From Trichuris trichiura (lineage: Eukaryota; Nematoda; Enoplea; Trichinellida; Trichuridae): 64,000 nucleotides of DNA. Under the pieces are notes generated by a model that searched no databases, had not been told where the DNA came from, and was given only the letters and a program-made list of their open reading frames with translations. The stretch lies in the NCBI GenBank assembly GCA_037903355.1, contig JBAJFE010000014.1:1612001-1676000 (forward strand), read 5' to 3'. This document shows positions 22,401-34,965 of this stretch, in pieces (position 1 is the first letter of the stretch; the number at the start of each line of letters is the position of its first letter). Both the position numbers and the translations under genes were made by a program.

Positions 22401-25400
22401 CCGTGTTTGCTTCTGTACGCATTTGTATTGCCCTCTCGCCGACTGAGCTTTTCAAAATATTCAAAATATCTTGGCAATACTGTAGATACATCGAGCGTCG
22501 CGAAGGACGCCGTTCTAGTGGCACTTTTGGCTATAGCTATTGGAGGCTATTGGTTTGCAATTTATCAGCGCAAAACCGCTCAACACAAGTTGCGCGTTTT
22601 GTCGGCCCACTTGGATCGCTTGAAAGACATGGAGCAAGATTTTACCGACCTGCAGAAAAAGTGAACGTTCACTTTGTTTTTTTATTTTTACTGTTTGCCG
22701 TCTGTCGCTTTTAGAATGGAAAAAGCGCATGTTCAGGAGCACAGCAAGTCGAGTGACGACATCCTTTCTTACGACGAGGAGGAGGCAGCGGTACGCGCTG
22801 ATCTTATTTTTTTTTTCGACTGCCCATTAATCAAAAGTGGCCCATTGTTTCGGTCATTAAGTATGCGTAGGATAATTAGGAAAAAGTGATCGCTCAACTT
22901 GATATCTTATCTTTTTCTTGTTCTCAGTTAGTAATAGCGCGCTCAGGTTGCGTACCTTCGCTTACCACCGCAGCGAACGTGACAAATGCAGTTTTGAACG
23001 TCAGAGTATGCGGCAACACTGACTGGCGGATGCGATACGCCTTTCGCCCAAGAGTGCGACCTCATTTTTCATTTTCTTCTGCTGTCATGTGATCCTAAGC
23101 AGCAGGTTGAGCGCTGAAAAAGTTTTCACATTGACTTTACGATTGTCGGCGCGGCGTTGCGATAAGAGCTTTAAGCCAATAGCCACTTAGCGAGTGAACC
23201 TCTTCGAGTTTTGGACTGCTGATTTGATTAGAGTCAAAATCACTTTTCCATTGGCTGTTTTTGAAGAATTCTTAAAAGACGTACAATTGTCTACGCTGCA
23301 GTTGACAAGTTAACGTAGCTCAAAATAGCAATGTCGAAGCGAGTACGTTAAGTGGCGGCAAACACGTTTGTTTCGTTAAATCTGGAATGTCGAAAATGTT
23401 GTTTTCTCATTAAGCTTTACAGATTATTGCTATTGCCATAAGACGTAACGTTCTTTTGCGGTCCTGACATACGGTAATTGGAGTTGGCTGATTTGCAATG
23501 CGGTTTAGGGGCGAAAAGCAGTAAATTTTTTATATAATTTTGATTTTATATCGGAAACGTGGATGCTTAGCGTGTCCAAGGTCATAGTACGGCGAGGAGT
23601 GACTTCTCTGGAAAACCCAATGGTCTCCCCTAAGTGGTTGTCTTTCGAGCTAGCATCATGCGATCGCTCTGCTTTCTTACTGGTCGTTTCAGTGGGCGCG
23701 GTTTGCGTCTTTGATTCGCTTAGCAGTTGTCATGTTTCCTACTTTGATCAGTTCTATTGAAAGATCAAAGTCGTTGTGTACTTGGTCGCTCGCAACGTTA
23801 CGCAGGAGCGCTTTCGTCGGCGCAAGACTTTAGCTCTCAACAAAGCTTGCGTAACTGTTTCGGGCAGCTTCCCTATTCCGTAATAATTTGCATAATTTGC
23901 ACCACCATTGTTGTCAGTTCGCGTGGGCGTCACCGCTTAGGATAAATATACGACGGAACTCTGATCAGCTGCCAGCCTAAAGATTAATGATTGTTCGAAG
24001 GAAGCGTACGTAAAAAGTTCAACACGCAGGTAGGAGTTATTAATAATTAATAAGTTTTTTGGAACAGTTGCTTTCAAGACGTTTTGTTTTACCGTTAAGC
24101 GCGTTAAGTTGAGATTGCATTAAGCGCCTTGCTTTCAGCGCCGCCTTCGTATGCAAGAAATGGAAAAAGAACTCGATGGAAGAATTCCAATGCTGCAGAA
24201 GTTGTTAGCGAAAACGTACGAACTTGAAGTGGCGCGCTTAAACCAAGAGAAGATTGAAAATTTGAAAGAAATGCGCGAAGCCCGCGAATTGGTACTAATA
24301 AGCCCGCGCTGCTATGTTGAAGTATGCGGAAATTTTGCTTGTAGGTGGAAAAGCTGAGAAAAAAGCACAGCAGCTTCGTCAGTCAAATTCGTAGCGTGCA
24401 CGGCAGCGAAGGCGAGCAGATCGACCTCAGAATAGTGCATCTAAAGTGCTTGCAATTAGTTTCGTTATTTTTAAGCTTTAATCTCTGTCAATCTCATTGA
24501 AGACAAAAAATGCAAAGTACGGCCCTTTCCTTGGAAGAGCATCACCAACGTTGGGCCCAAATTGAACTAGTTTGCGGTTTTCCCGTGCAAGGGACAAGCG
24601 CAGACGGTGGAAGTTGTATTCTCTCTTCCGCCGCTACGCTTCCGCTCACAGTGGCATCGTCTTACCTTGGACGTGCGCCAGTGGTAACGGCTGCAGCAAA
24701 GCAGCCAACTTTAGCGCGCAAAGTTCTCGGCACAGGTGGGCTGCATTCTTGTTCCGTACCTGTCAACCCTGTTGCGTTTTCTAGCAACTCAACTGCAGCA
24801 GCGTTCCTGCGGTAACCTGAAGTCAGCCTCCGAAGTGTTCCTGCAGAATGGGTTACAAGGTTACAATGACAGATCCGGTGTATGGCCAACTCAAGGTGTA
24901 CTAGCCCGGTCTGAAGAAGTTGAAGACCTAATATCGTACGCAACAATTAACCATAGTTTGTTAACGCTAAGAGTAACTGTTTACTTTCCAAAACTTGTTC
25001 CAGTTAAGACTGTCACTGCAGGTGTTAACATGTCTTTTAATATTGTTCCTTTCTCAGTGGATGCTATGCGCAGAAGCAAATAACATACTGTGCAAACAAA
25101 AGCATCTACGATCTTAGTTTTGTATCCCTTAACAGTTACGCGTAAAGATGTTACTCTTGTGTAGTAATGTCAAGCTTAAAAGTTTGTTACAAAACCGCGC
25201 TCGAATTACAGTTTGCTTTTTTCTTTCAGATACTCGTCTGTAAACGATATGGCGAAAGACGGGCATGGAAATTTTGTTTTTGACGAGCAGTCGTCGGCTC
25301 CTTTGCATTTCAAGAAACCAAAAATCGCGGATGTCGGCAAAGCGGGCAGCCTTGCCTCTTCCAATAGCGGCAGTTCGAAGGAGGACGGTTCCGAGTCGAC

Positions 25401-25467
25401 GAATAGTACGACGGTGGACACGAAAAAGCGCAGTTTGTTTCCTTTTAAGAAATTGAAATTTCACTGA
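19495..25467 (+). CDS. STIM: Stromal interaction molecule (STIM) ER calcium sensor
   Basis: Type I ER membrane protein that senses luminal calcium and gates Orai channels. Ten exons agree in phase: 19495-19594, 19877-19998, 21966-22092, 22143-22370, 22486-22660, 22715-22790, 24139-24291, 24345-24445, 24503-24811 and 25230-25467, giving about 542 residues. The order is signal peptide, EF-hand loop DDDLSGSVDLNE (about 60-71), hidden EF-hand region with VTVEDLWVRWWKSE, SAM domain (WLVNYVELPQYREVFEQM, HKLQLKALDVVLFG), transmembrane segment (AVLVALLAIAIGGYWFAIY), CC1, then the CAD/SOAR activation region (MLQKLLAKTYELEV, HHQRWAQIELVCGF). It ends in a Lys-rich tail (KKRSLFPFKKLKFH) like the STIM1 polybasic tail. 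CC1 is short between exons 6 and 7. An extra exon in that 1.3 kb intron cannot be excluded (candidate about 22929-23006). Confidence 0.92.
21205..21695. repeat. MITE-like repeat, copy 1 (in STIM intron 2)
   Basis: About 490 bp sharing ordered blocks with 52141-52625, including cctaatggca, ggcttaggctta, gaacag, gtgtcgc and gatgcttaggca. Its ends are loosely inverted (gcctaa... / ...ttaggca). It is non-coding and lies inside STIM intron 2. Confidence 0.65.
21701..21865. repeat. TA microsatellite and 57 bp inverted repeat
   Basis: A TA run near 21701-21729 is followed by inverted arms 21734-21790 and 21809-21865, about 95% complementary (atgagcagcagaatttaaat... against ...atttaaattctgctgctcat). 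The loop is AT-rich. The transcript would form a long hairpin in STIM intron 2, about 100 nt before exon 3. Confidence 0.85.
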
Positions 25468-26279
25468 GCTCTCCGGCGCGCTTCAAATTCCATTTTGGAA
25501 TTGCGCCAACCGTTCGCGGTTTTGTAGTTTCAAGTGGCTATTCACTTTACGCAGCATTCATTTTTACTTTCCTTAAAGGCTGTGCCTTACGTTCAACTGC
25601 TTTTTTTATCTTCAAGTGGGCATTTTCCATCCGCTGCGGGAACAACTGCGACCCGATGAGCGTGATAGTAACCTTTCTGCACCTATCTCTTTACTTCTCT
25701 TGAAATCGTCGGCTTTGAATCGATGCGGACGAATGTGCGCTTAATTAAACGACGGATGCACTTTTTACCCATAGCTTAACGGCCCTATATTATGCTACAT
25801 TACATTCTGCTCATGGTTGCACCTCGCCGTTCCACGATTTCAAAGCTTTTTAACAGTTTAAAAATCTTTGCCGCCACGCCGATCTTGATGGCGGAAGTTC
25901 TACTGTATTAATACTAAAAAAAAAATAATCAGGAAACCATGTGATTGGAGTCGGGGTGAGAATCCTGAGAAACAAAATCGAAGTGACTACGGCGATCAGG
26001 TCCCCGTTAGATTGTTGAAATAAAGTAAAAGTAAAAGAGTTTTATATCGGAGCACTGTAACTTGACTTTACTAACTTCACTATGCCAACTTGACCTGTTG
26101 GCATACCTGCACTAGCGTGTACAATTTGCTTAGGGTAAATCCCGTATACGGGATACATGGACGGCAATGTGTAATAACTATAGAGCCAATACGTATGACT
26201 TTTATATACAACGCTTATGCAGCGTATGCTACTTAAACTAAGGTATTTTCTTCCACACTTTTACTACACATGCGTAAAA
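25468..26279. other. STIM 3' flank, no gene recognised
   Basis: No exon is recognised. The region leads into the foldback repeat. A poly(A)-like A run is present near 25915-25926. Confidence 0.4.
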
Positions 26280-27100
26280 ATAAAGGTCGTATATGATATG
26301 CATACAAGGTATTCATGGAATTTGCAAAATTCACGCAGTATACTTTCCATGTAAACAAAATGCGTGCGATAGCTACGATTCCTATGGTACATGTGTAGTA
26401 CGTACGCTGCGTGTATTTGCATACCAGGAATATTTACGTTATATACGACGTCTACGTGGCGCATATTGCTTTGAACTAGGATAGCTAGGGTCTCCATAGT
26501 ATAAATACAGCATTTATGGTGTTTATAACTGCATGCATGCGATTTTCATAGATCTATGAAATTTACGTGGTTTGAATTGCGTATAAGGTATTTAGGATAT
26601 TTATCTTCTCTACGGCATATGCGTAGTATTTACGTTGTATATACTTGCCTATAGGGGATGCTTAGTTTATGTTGGGCATACACATGGTATACCTGTCATA
26701 CATAGGGTCTCCAGCCACACGTGCAGTACCAATGGTGTATGCACTTGCTTATTTATGGTTTACATGGTATACTGCGCGTATACATTAAAAACAGTAGATA
26801 TTACAAATATCTTTTTTATAAACAATTTATACGCTGCGTACGTTATCGAAGGCATAAATATTCGCTCCGTGCAACAATTTACACAATAGAGACTGCATGC
26901 ATAGCGGCATATCATTGATATCCTACTTATAAGCGATTTATACCGCATGCATAATAGATACGGCACAAATAGGCAAGTACGCAGGCTATAGATATTGCAT
27001 GTATGGCTGCAGAGTCTGTATGTCGCAAATATCCCATTTATAAACAATGTACACCATAACGTATGCCATATATACACTATACACTGTACGCACGTATATA

Positions 27101-28392
27101 TTGGGTTGTTTCATAAGCTCGTTCCGTTTTCTTTAGAAGTAAATTCTTTTTGTACGCAGTTGCTCTCATGCCAAGTAGTATATATCATTCAATACCTCTC
27201 GATGTTATCTACAAGTTAGTACAGTTAAATTTTAATATCGCGCTCTTGAGAAGTTTCAGCTTAACTGGAAAGATGGAGTGTCAGGTCGACAAAAAGGAAC
27301 ATCTCCCACACGTGCTGCTATTCCTGTATAACGGAGGATTAAGTGCTGTCGCAGCGGGTGAAAAGATCCAGGCGGTCTACGGGGAAGAGGCTATCAGCGA
27401 TCGAGCAGCTAGAAAGTGGTTCTCCCTCTTTAGGGAGGGAAATTTCGATCTGAGTGACAGTGCGAGGCCAGGGAGGCCAAGCGATTTTGATGAAGAGAGA
27501 CTGAACGCCCTAGTGCACGAAGATCCACGACAGTCGACACGCGAACTGGCTGAGAAGATTGGCTGCAGTCATGTGACTGTGAGCCGACATTTGCTATCTA
27601 TGGGAAAAGTACAGAAAATGGGATTATGGGTGCCACATCAGCTGAGTCGAGATGACAAAATTCGGCGCGTTTCGGCCGCAGGTTGTCTTCTCGCTCGATA
27701 CCGTCAAGCCGTGGCCCAACGTCGCCCATTCTTCATGCAGATCATCACAGGTGACGAGAAGTGGTGTCTGTTCGTCAACATGAAACAAAGAAAGGAGTGG
27801 CTGAGTCCTGGTAAGGACCCAACCCCGCGAGCGAAGCCCAAATTGCACGAACGAAAGACTATGCTGTCCATCTGGTGGCATTGTGAGGGTGTTATAATTT
27901 CGAATTGCTTCCAAAGAACCAGACTATCACCGCCACAAATTATGTGGAACAATTACGGCGTTTGGAGAGCGCAGTTCAGCAGAAAAGGCAAAAGAAGCAA
28001 CATGACATCATGCTGCAGCACGGCAATGCCCGACCACACTCAGCAATAATCACAAAAACAGCCATCCAAGAACTCGGATGGGAGATGCTTCCTCATCCGG
28101 GTTATTCTCCTGACGTCGTTCCATCCGGCTATCATCTTTTCCGTTTGCTCGCTGTCAATTTGCGCAGTTTCCTTCAATAATGACGAAGACCTCCAAAAAT
28201 GGCTCTCCAACTTCTTCTCCTCCAAACCCCCACACTTCTACCGCCGCGGGATAGAACATCTGGCCAGTCGTTGGGAAGAAGTCGTGAATAGTGAAGGGGA
28301 ATACATTGTTGACTAAACAGTTTGTATTTTCGATGGAAAAAATTAAGTTAAAGTAGTCGAAAAAAGCGGAACGAACTTATGAAACAACCCAA
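27101..28392 (+). mobile_element. Mariner element with intact ends
   Basis: The terminal inverted repeats are ttgggttgtttcataagctc... and its complement at 28367-28392, with one mismatch over 26 bp. TA flanks both sides (27099-27100, 28393-28394). The total length of 1292 bp is normal for mariner. It encodes one transposase, now broken. Confidence 0.95.
27273..28316 (+). pseudogene. Mariner transposase pseudogene
   Basis: The frame starts at ATG 27273 and shows the two N-terminal helix-turn-helix regions (ending DSARPGRPSDFDEERL and CSHVTVSRHLLSMGKV), then the first catalytic motif TGDEKW. A frameshift near 27890 moves the rest to another frame, and a second near 28170 precedes the C-terminus (SRWEEVVNSEGEYIVD) before a stop at 28316. 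The second catalytic Asp, normally HDNARPH, reads HGNARPH. The third, normally PSDYHLF, reads PSGYHLF. Two of three catalytic acids are therefore lost as well as the frame. Confidence 0.93.
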
Positions 28393-29084
28393 TACAATAT
28401 AGATACTATATCAGTGCTTTGGAGAAGGTAGATATGCAACTTAAAGCATGCAAAGCATGTAAATTTTATAGATTCAATGAATATCCCATGCATGCATTTA
28501 CGTACACCATGGATACTACATATATGCTGTAGAAACCCTAGCTGTCCTAGTTAAAAGCAATGTGTATCACGTAGAAGTCATATACAACGTAAATATTTTT
28601 CGTGTGCAAGTACATTCAGCATAAATACTACATGTGTACCCCAGAAATCGTGGCTATCGCACGTATTCTGCTTATAAGCAAAGTATACTGCGTGAATTTT
28701 GCAAATTCCATGAATATCTTGTACGCATATCATATGCAACCTCTGTGTCACGCATATGTTGTAGAAACTTTGGAGAACAGAAAATATCTTACCGTAAGCA
28801 ACATGTACTGCATGAATGCTATATATAGCAGCCATAAGTGTTGGCTGTGTAGTTAATACGCATACTTTCCGAGTACCACGCATACTAGATTTACACCAGG
28901 CAAAGGTTGTTCGTCCGCATCAGGCTAAACATTTACCATATCTATCCAACCGAAATTTCAAAAACATGTTTTGGATTATAACTAAGCAGAGAAAATTTTT
29001 ACTTATTACTTTTACGTATTAATTGGTGGCCTACCGTTGTGACCGTCTGCAAGGCTGCACAAGAATCAGTAAACGAGCGCAGCT

Positions 29085-29430
29085 GTGGAAGCTTTTCCCT
29101 TTTCGAGTCTACTTTTGAAAAATCATGGCGACTTGCGATTCCAGCAATTGGCTGTCGTCAAGCTTTTGTTCTGTGATAAAGTGTTACGCGACGAAATCTA
29201 TCCGCGACAGCTTAATGTTTCCATAGATAACCTCTCCTACAGCCAGTTAAAGGTTTGGGTCGCAGAGTTTCGTCATGGCCGAGACAATACAAGGTCCGGT
29301 AGACTGATTGACACCACCTCAGGTGAAACATCCGCAGCTACGGAAAAGATGGGTTCGCAGAATGGAAAAATATCGATTGTGGATATCATGGCAGGAAGTA
29401 AGCTTTCTCGTAACACAATTCAATAGCTCT
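29085..29430 (+). pseudogene. Fragment of a second mariner-type transposase
   Basis: The 113-residue frame resembles the N-terminal helix-turn-helix domain of SETMAR/mariner transposases: AVVKLLFCDKV, SYSQLKVWVAEFRHGR and TRSGRLID. It ends before any catalytic motif. No terminal repeats were found, so this is a remnant. Confidence 0.6.
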
Positions 29431-29680
29431 CACATGGTTACCTGAACCTGCCAAAGGTAACGGCATTTATTTTCGTCCATGCTGCTTAAACTGTACAAAA
29501 GAATGTCTGTTGCAGCAATATAAGCCACTAACCATGAACACAATAGCCATAGGGTAATAAGGCTGCTGCCCATTTCAAATTTGTAAAGTTCAAAAACTAG
29601 TATTTTATTGCAAGCGTAAACCACAGAATCGTGTAGCAACTGCTTCCAGCATCGTATAGTGATTATATCATGCTTACTTA

Positions 29681-30934
29681 TCAAACGTTAAGACCAGGTC
29701 GCCCGGATAGCTCTTGAAGTCTCTGAATGCACTGCTGCAAAGTTGCTTTCTCCAACTCTGGGGTAATTGCTTTCACAACCTGAATTGCACTGCTTTACTT
29801 TCATTATGTGGTCAATCATATATACCTCTTTCACTATCCAGTCGACCATGTTACGCGCTTGATACTTTCGCTTAACCGCAACAACATCTGCCATATAGTC
29901 AAGGCGCTTTTTTACCTAAATCGGAAAATCGTGACATTATTACGAGACATTAGAATATATTAAAAAGTTTAAACACTTCTAACCTCTGCATGGGCGAAAG
30001 CGAGGCGATGCCGATAGTCTGCTTCCAACTGCAAAGCCAAGTTTTCCCGCTTTGCATCATAAATCATGGGTACAATAGCTTTGTAAGCATCAATCTTCAC
30101 GTTACAGTCCTGAAGGAAAATTACAAACGTGATCGTGTTACTCCAACAATGCAAGCAAGACTGCTTAAACCTAGAAATCCAAAAGCGAAAAAAGAAATGA
30201 ACATACTTGGATACTGTCTCTTAGAAGCGTCTTGCGTCTTTCCACTACTGCGCGTCTGAAAACTTCTTCGTCAGCCAGACCAGCTTCCAAAAATCGGGCA
30301 AACTGAAAGTAAGACAAATAAATTGATCCAGGCAAATTTGTGGACTAAATACAACATACGTAATGGCCAAACTTCCTTGCCAAAAACACTATCAGGGCTA
30401 TGCGAGTACCCAAGATGACCATTTCGTGAGATGGACCGAGCATCTCCTTTTGCACAATAAACAATACCAAACCGCCAGTCAGCAGGTAGGGTCCTAAAAA
30501 GGCGCCCGTTGCAATAATGAAGAAACAGTATACGCTGTCTGTTTGAAAAATTTCTATTTTTAAAACCTGGAAAAGATTTTATCCTTAGGCATAGTTATCT
30601 ATGCTTTAGCGAGTATAGACCAGACTTTGTCAAGAAAGCACAAACTGAAACGCCGCCTACCGGTTACTCCGGTAATGTCGTAGAATGCATTGAACCAAGA
30701 ATCAGGTATGAAGCCAAGCCGAGTTTTCGGAGGGAACATCTGGCGCACTGGGTGAGGAAAATTCACTATGTCTCTTTCGGGATTCTCCTTGAAATCTTTC
30801 GGCATTTCTTGCAGAGGCGTTTCCGGAATCCAAGTTGCTCCTCGCAAGCAGCAAGAAGTGGAAATTCCGCGAGACTGCTGAACTAGCCAGAAAGGTCTCA
30901 TTCCTAACGTTTTAAGCCCTATTTTCGATATCAT
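29681..30934 (-). CDS. Mitochondrial ATP synthase F0 subunit b
   Basis: Peripheral-stalk subunit linking F1 to the membrane sector of the mitochondrial ATP synthase. Six exons (minus): 30934-30661, 30493-30360, 30302-30207, 30109-29984, 29915-29826 and 29779-29681, phases consistent, 272 residues. The start at 30934 opens a basic mitochondrial presequence (LVQQSRGISTSCCLRG). Family landmarks are FPHPVRQMFPPKTRLGFIPD, then TGVTG, GPYLLTGGLVLFIVQKEM with the membrane segments, the stalk helix with AKRENLALQLEADYR, and the C-terminal KYQARNMVDWIVKEV. It is divergent with the SIKE-like gene at 31461, leaving about 530 bp of shared upstream region. Confidence 0.92.
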
Positions 30935-31460
30935 CGCCACGAAAATACCTAATCAATTCTACGCATGTTCACCTGAATTGCGGATTTGCAGGTTCAAAGG
31001 TAGCGTAATAGATTTCGACTAACGGCTTTCCTTCCGCAAACCGGAAAAACTCATGCGAGCTTTTGTTTAAGCTGAGCTTGTATTGGCTTCGTATACATAT
31101 TTAAAAGCTTTGTTTACGCCAAATCCGAAGGGCTCGTCTAAAATAAGCGATCGAATTCGCTTTTTGACTTTATGCATTTTTTAGTCTTCCAATCGAATCA
31201 TTATACTGCTCAGTTAATTATTACCACTGGCGTGACTACATGATAAAGTATATGACTTAACTAACTTTCATTGTAAAGCGTTTAGTTTAAACGCAATGCT
31301 TTCATAGAAGTTTAATCTTACTGTATTAGCGTGCCGGAACGTCCTGCTTTCCGTACTTCGTCAAAGCCTATCCCCCAAATCGCAAGGGTATTTATTACGT
31401 ATGCACGCATTTTAAAAGAGCTTTGTTTTTTTCAGCCACCCAAACAAATCAATTGTTGAA

Positions 31461-32051
31461 ATGCCATTTTCCCAAATGGCGAGAGAAGCGGAAGACCTGG
31501 CGTCACGGTTGAGATGCAAGGAAATGTTTGTCGATAGCATCACGTGCACTGTTAAAAAACAGCAAATAAGCTTTAACGCCCTAAAGGAGTACTGGAATTA
31601 TGTTCGCGGGTTTCAGGCCGCTTCGGGATCTCGAAACCGAAATACCTTAATTGACGAGCTGAGAAAAGAGAGCATTCTTATGAACTTTCTCGAGCAAGAG
31701 AATCAGCGGCTCCGCCAGCTGATTAACGATCAAAAGAATGCCATGAAGTTGATCACATCTCGTTATATTCAACAGTTGGACGCGTTCCATCGACTCAATG
31801 CGTACGAAAAGCGCATCCTTCGGGCTAACAAGCCGATGAGCCAATCTTGCGATTTGGAATATATTAACAGTCTCGTGAACTTTGTTCACTCTTTCCAAGA
31901 TTGTAGTAAGAATGGTCTGAGAGCATGCGAAGAAATACTTGAGGAAAAAGGGCGCTTAACAATGGAAAATGCGTCGCTGCAAGAAATACTGAATCCACTG
32001 CCAATGGGAAAAGCTTTAGTCCAGGAGAAGGAGGTCCGCGTAAACGAATAG
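31461..32051 (+). CDS. SIKE/FGFR1OP2-family coiled-coil protein
   Basis: Single-exon frame of 196 residues. Long heptad-rich helices match the SIKE1/FGFR1OP2 family: FNALKEYW near residue 38, [34 protein letters not shown]-type segment [16 protein letters not shown], and the closing ENASLQEIL. In vertebrates these proteins belong to the STRIPAK phosphatase-kinase complex. A similar role here is inferred. It is shorter than the human proteins (207-253 residues). The ATG chosen is the first in frame and fits the family N-terminus. Confidence 0.8.
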   Translation: MPFSQMAREAEDLASRLRCKEMFVDSITCTVKKQQISFNALKEYWNYVRGFQAASGSRNRNTLIDELRKESILMNFLEQENQRLRQLINDQKNAMKLITSRYIQQLDAFHRLNAYEKRILRANKPMSQSCDLEYINSLVNFVHSFQDCSKNGLRACEEILEEKGRLTMENASLQEILNPLPMGKALVQEKEVRVNE

Positions 32052-34965
32052 TTTTCTCCAGTGGACACTACTCTTCATGCTTGCCACATCGCTGAAGTTT
32101 TTCGCCGTTTGACCGCAGAGAACTTGCCATAAGTTCGGCTTATAGCATACTGTATTATAAAAAAAACGTTTGTGGATTTAGTGCCCATTCTACCAGTGAA
32201 ATGTTTCGGATAAATGCGGCGAACTGGTAATCAGAAGTCAAAATTTCTTTCTCGATCGTTTTCATCTCTCAGATCTGGTAATCCAGCCTGCAAAAAGCTG
32301 TATTTTTTTGGTGGTTCAGTTGGTACTAACTCTTCTGGCAAGTCCGCGAATTATTTCTAATCTATCGAATATTTCTCCATCCTTTGCCGATGGCGTAATC
32401 TCGACGCATGAATTCACAATGCGTTCAAGATGGCTTCTTTTCCTAAACATTTTTTCGGAAAAGTTATCAGCGTTCGCAAGAACTTACTTGTCGATTGGGG
32501 TAGGATGTTGACGCCTAAGATCACTAGTAACTGCCGCGAAACCTTCGTAGCTGCCTGTGATTACTTATTTAAACATTTGAAAATACACATGCGTTCTCTC
32601 ACCCAGCTCTTTGCCAACTTTAAGAGCAAGCAGTACACCATTAGCGTAACCGGCTTTGTACCCTTTCTGATAGGAGACTGACGCATCACTTTCTATCGTT
32701 TCCATTAAATGCAGTTTTTCTGGGACGAAGTGGTGCGGCGTCCAAAATCACATCTTAAAAGGAAAGCAATGGCTTCTAGAATGAAGGACGATTGATTCAA
32801 AGTGTGCAGCCTGTCTGCAACTGTATTCAGTTTTTTTTAGGCAAAAAAGGGCACGAAGTCCTACCTTTCTTTAAAGAGAACAAAAATGTGTTTACTTAGG
32901 GAAAGTGCAGTTCAGTAGAGATAATACGCGCTGCTTCTCAGGTCGACCTTTTTCATTTTAGTTGAAACGAGGAGGCTTTAGACCTTACTAACAGAACATT
33001 CACGGCTTAATCGCGATGAGTCCTATTTATAAGACGTCTCGAACCTGAAAAAGGAACTACTGGCTATCAGACTTGCCAGCATTCGGGTATACTGTTAGCA
33101 GTAAACGTTTTATTACACTTCGTTTCTATTCTTTTAACGACAGCCGTTGAAGCAGTCTTCCGCAAGTGGTATAAACGTTTTTCTGACATACTTAGGCTAC
33201 AGCAAGAGCTACATTCGAGACATTTCAAAACTTGAATCCTCATGACAAAACTACGGGTCTCTTACGTAAGATCTCATTGTGAACGTTTCACCGTTACAGT
33301 ACGCTGCTTCTGATGCGCAAGCCCTTTTTGCAAAACTATTTCCTTTGAAATAGCAGGCTTCAAAATCTTGTTCTTTGCTTGCTTCCGTAAGTCTCGTAAA
33401 TTTTTTGTTTTCTTTGGTATGATTCAGTTACTATGCAGCCTTACGTATAAACAAGAGTGAAACTGGCTTTTAAATTGAATGCAACAGCGGAAGGGTTTAA
33501 GAGTGCATGGGGATTGCATGAACTCTGTTGCCTGTCTAACGGAACCAAAAATTATAACTAAAGAAAACGTGCGCCCAAATGTATCGTATTTTAATCGAAA
33601 CTTTCTATGCTTTGCGTTTAGGTTAAGAACGAGTCTTCCACAGTTTTAACCTTTCAATTCGCGGGGACGCTATTGTATCTTATTCTCTTCGCGGCGTTTA
33701 ACTCGACAAGTCTTACAGTAGAGCATAAATCCTTTTCTTTCTCTTTCCTAAACCTTTCGTTTTGCTCGTACTCTGATTCGACGAGGAATCATAAAAGCGT
33801 TTTTTCTGTGTTAGCCATAGGGCAGATAATGAATTCTTACAGGGTTTTGCAGTGCCGAACAACAGTGAACTATCCGTCGTTTGATGTGCGGGTCTTGTTG
33901 GTTAAGCGGCTCACTGTCGTACTGTAGGTCTTCTGGCCATCCTGTTCTGCCCTTAGGTAAAGCTAAGCTCAAACATTTGGCATATTCTTTGGCTCTGACT
34001 GAGTTAAGGCCAGAAGAGTATAACTGGCAGGCTTGGCAGTAAGGGCAGAACAGAATGTCCGCACTCTTAATAAGAACGAACCTGCATTTCTGAAACGATG
34101 GGGCGACACCCAAATCTCTTCATTTCCTTTGTTTTTTCGCTGAGTAAGGTAATCTGTCTTATTTCGCGCTTATAAAAAATTGTTTTTTGTATAAGCAATG
34201 TTTCGATTTATTTTTTGTCGGTTAAGTTCAACCCTTAATCGGTTGTCTCTCAAGCGTTTTTTACCGCATTTAGGGTCATTAATGACTGACGGCTGCGCCA
34301 ATTCATTTGTATTAGTATTGTAGCAGTTAAGCTTTTACCAATTTTTGAAATACCACAAATGTTTCCTTTCAGTCCTGTTGTCAGTAAAGCTTCTTCCTTT
34401 TAGGTGGCAAACTGAACTCTGCGTTTTTCGCTTTTATTCTTTCGCGTAGTGACTTTTGATATAACAACGACTCTTTCAGCTATTACTGATATATTTGTTG
34501 CTCTTAAAGATTTGCTTTTTAAATGCTATAGGAAAAATTATGTTCTTTTCAGCGACACAATAAAGTCATACTAACAAAACCATATTTCTTGATTGTTTTT
34601 ACATAAACTCTTGAGATATGGAAAGATATTTGGAATCACTTCTTCTGTATTATGTTAGGCGAATTTTATGTTTTCTCTGAAAGAAGCTTGTGACGCAGTC
34701 ATCCGTTGTCTCAGTTCTTCAACTACTTTACGCTGATGACGAAATTAATTTTTCTAAAAACGCCATGCGTTTTTATCATAAATGGGTAGAGCGTTTAAGG
34801 GAGCTGCCGTTTTTACTTGTACAAAATGGCAGTCATGACTAACCAATTTTTTGCGAAGTTTCATAACATTGTTTGCGGTCAAGTCTTTCGTTTCGCAGTT
34901 TTACTTGTACTTCTTAGTCGCTTTCTGCTCTCAGACAATAGTTACAACTGCAGTTTCATTAATAG
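32052..34965. other. Gene-poor interval with repeat relics
   Basis: No exon with recognisable motifs was found. Positions about 33940-34060 contain inverted ctgttctgccctta / taagggcagaacag and resemble part of the MITE-like repeat seen at 21.2 and 52.1 kb. A 100-residue minus-strand frame at 33811-34113 overlaps this relic and is not called. Confidence 0.4.

Larger units (their letters stand above)
26280..28870. repeat. Long foldback repeat interrupted by mariner
   Basis: The sequence at about 26285-26530 recurs inverted at about 28480-28745. Shared blocks include tattcatggaatttgcaaaattcacgcagtatact at 26310-26344, found as its complement near 28681-28715. Both arms are rich in alternating purine-pyrimidine strings (gcatgcatac, tatacac). 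A related segment lies at 36.3-37.07 kb. A mariner (27101-28392) has split the central part. The element is non-coding and about 1.3 kb without the mariner. Confidence 0.75.

Noticed and set aside
33811..34113. Minus-strand 100-residue open frame
   Set aside because: Overlaps a repeat relic and shows no family pattern.
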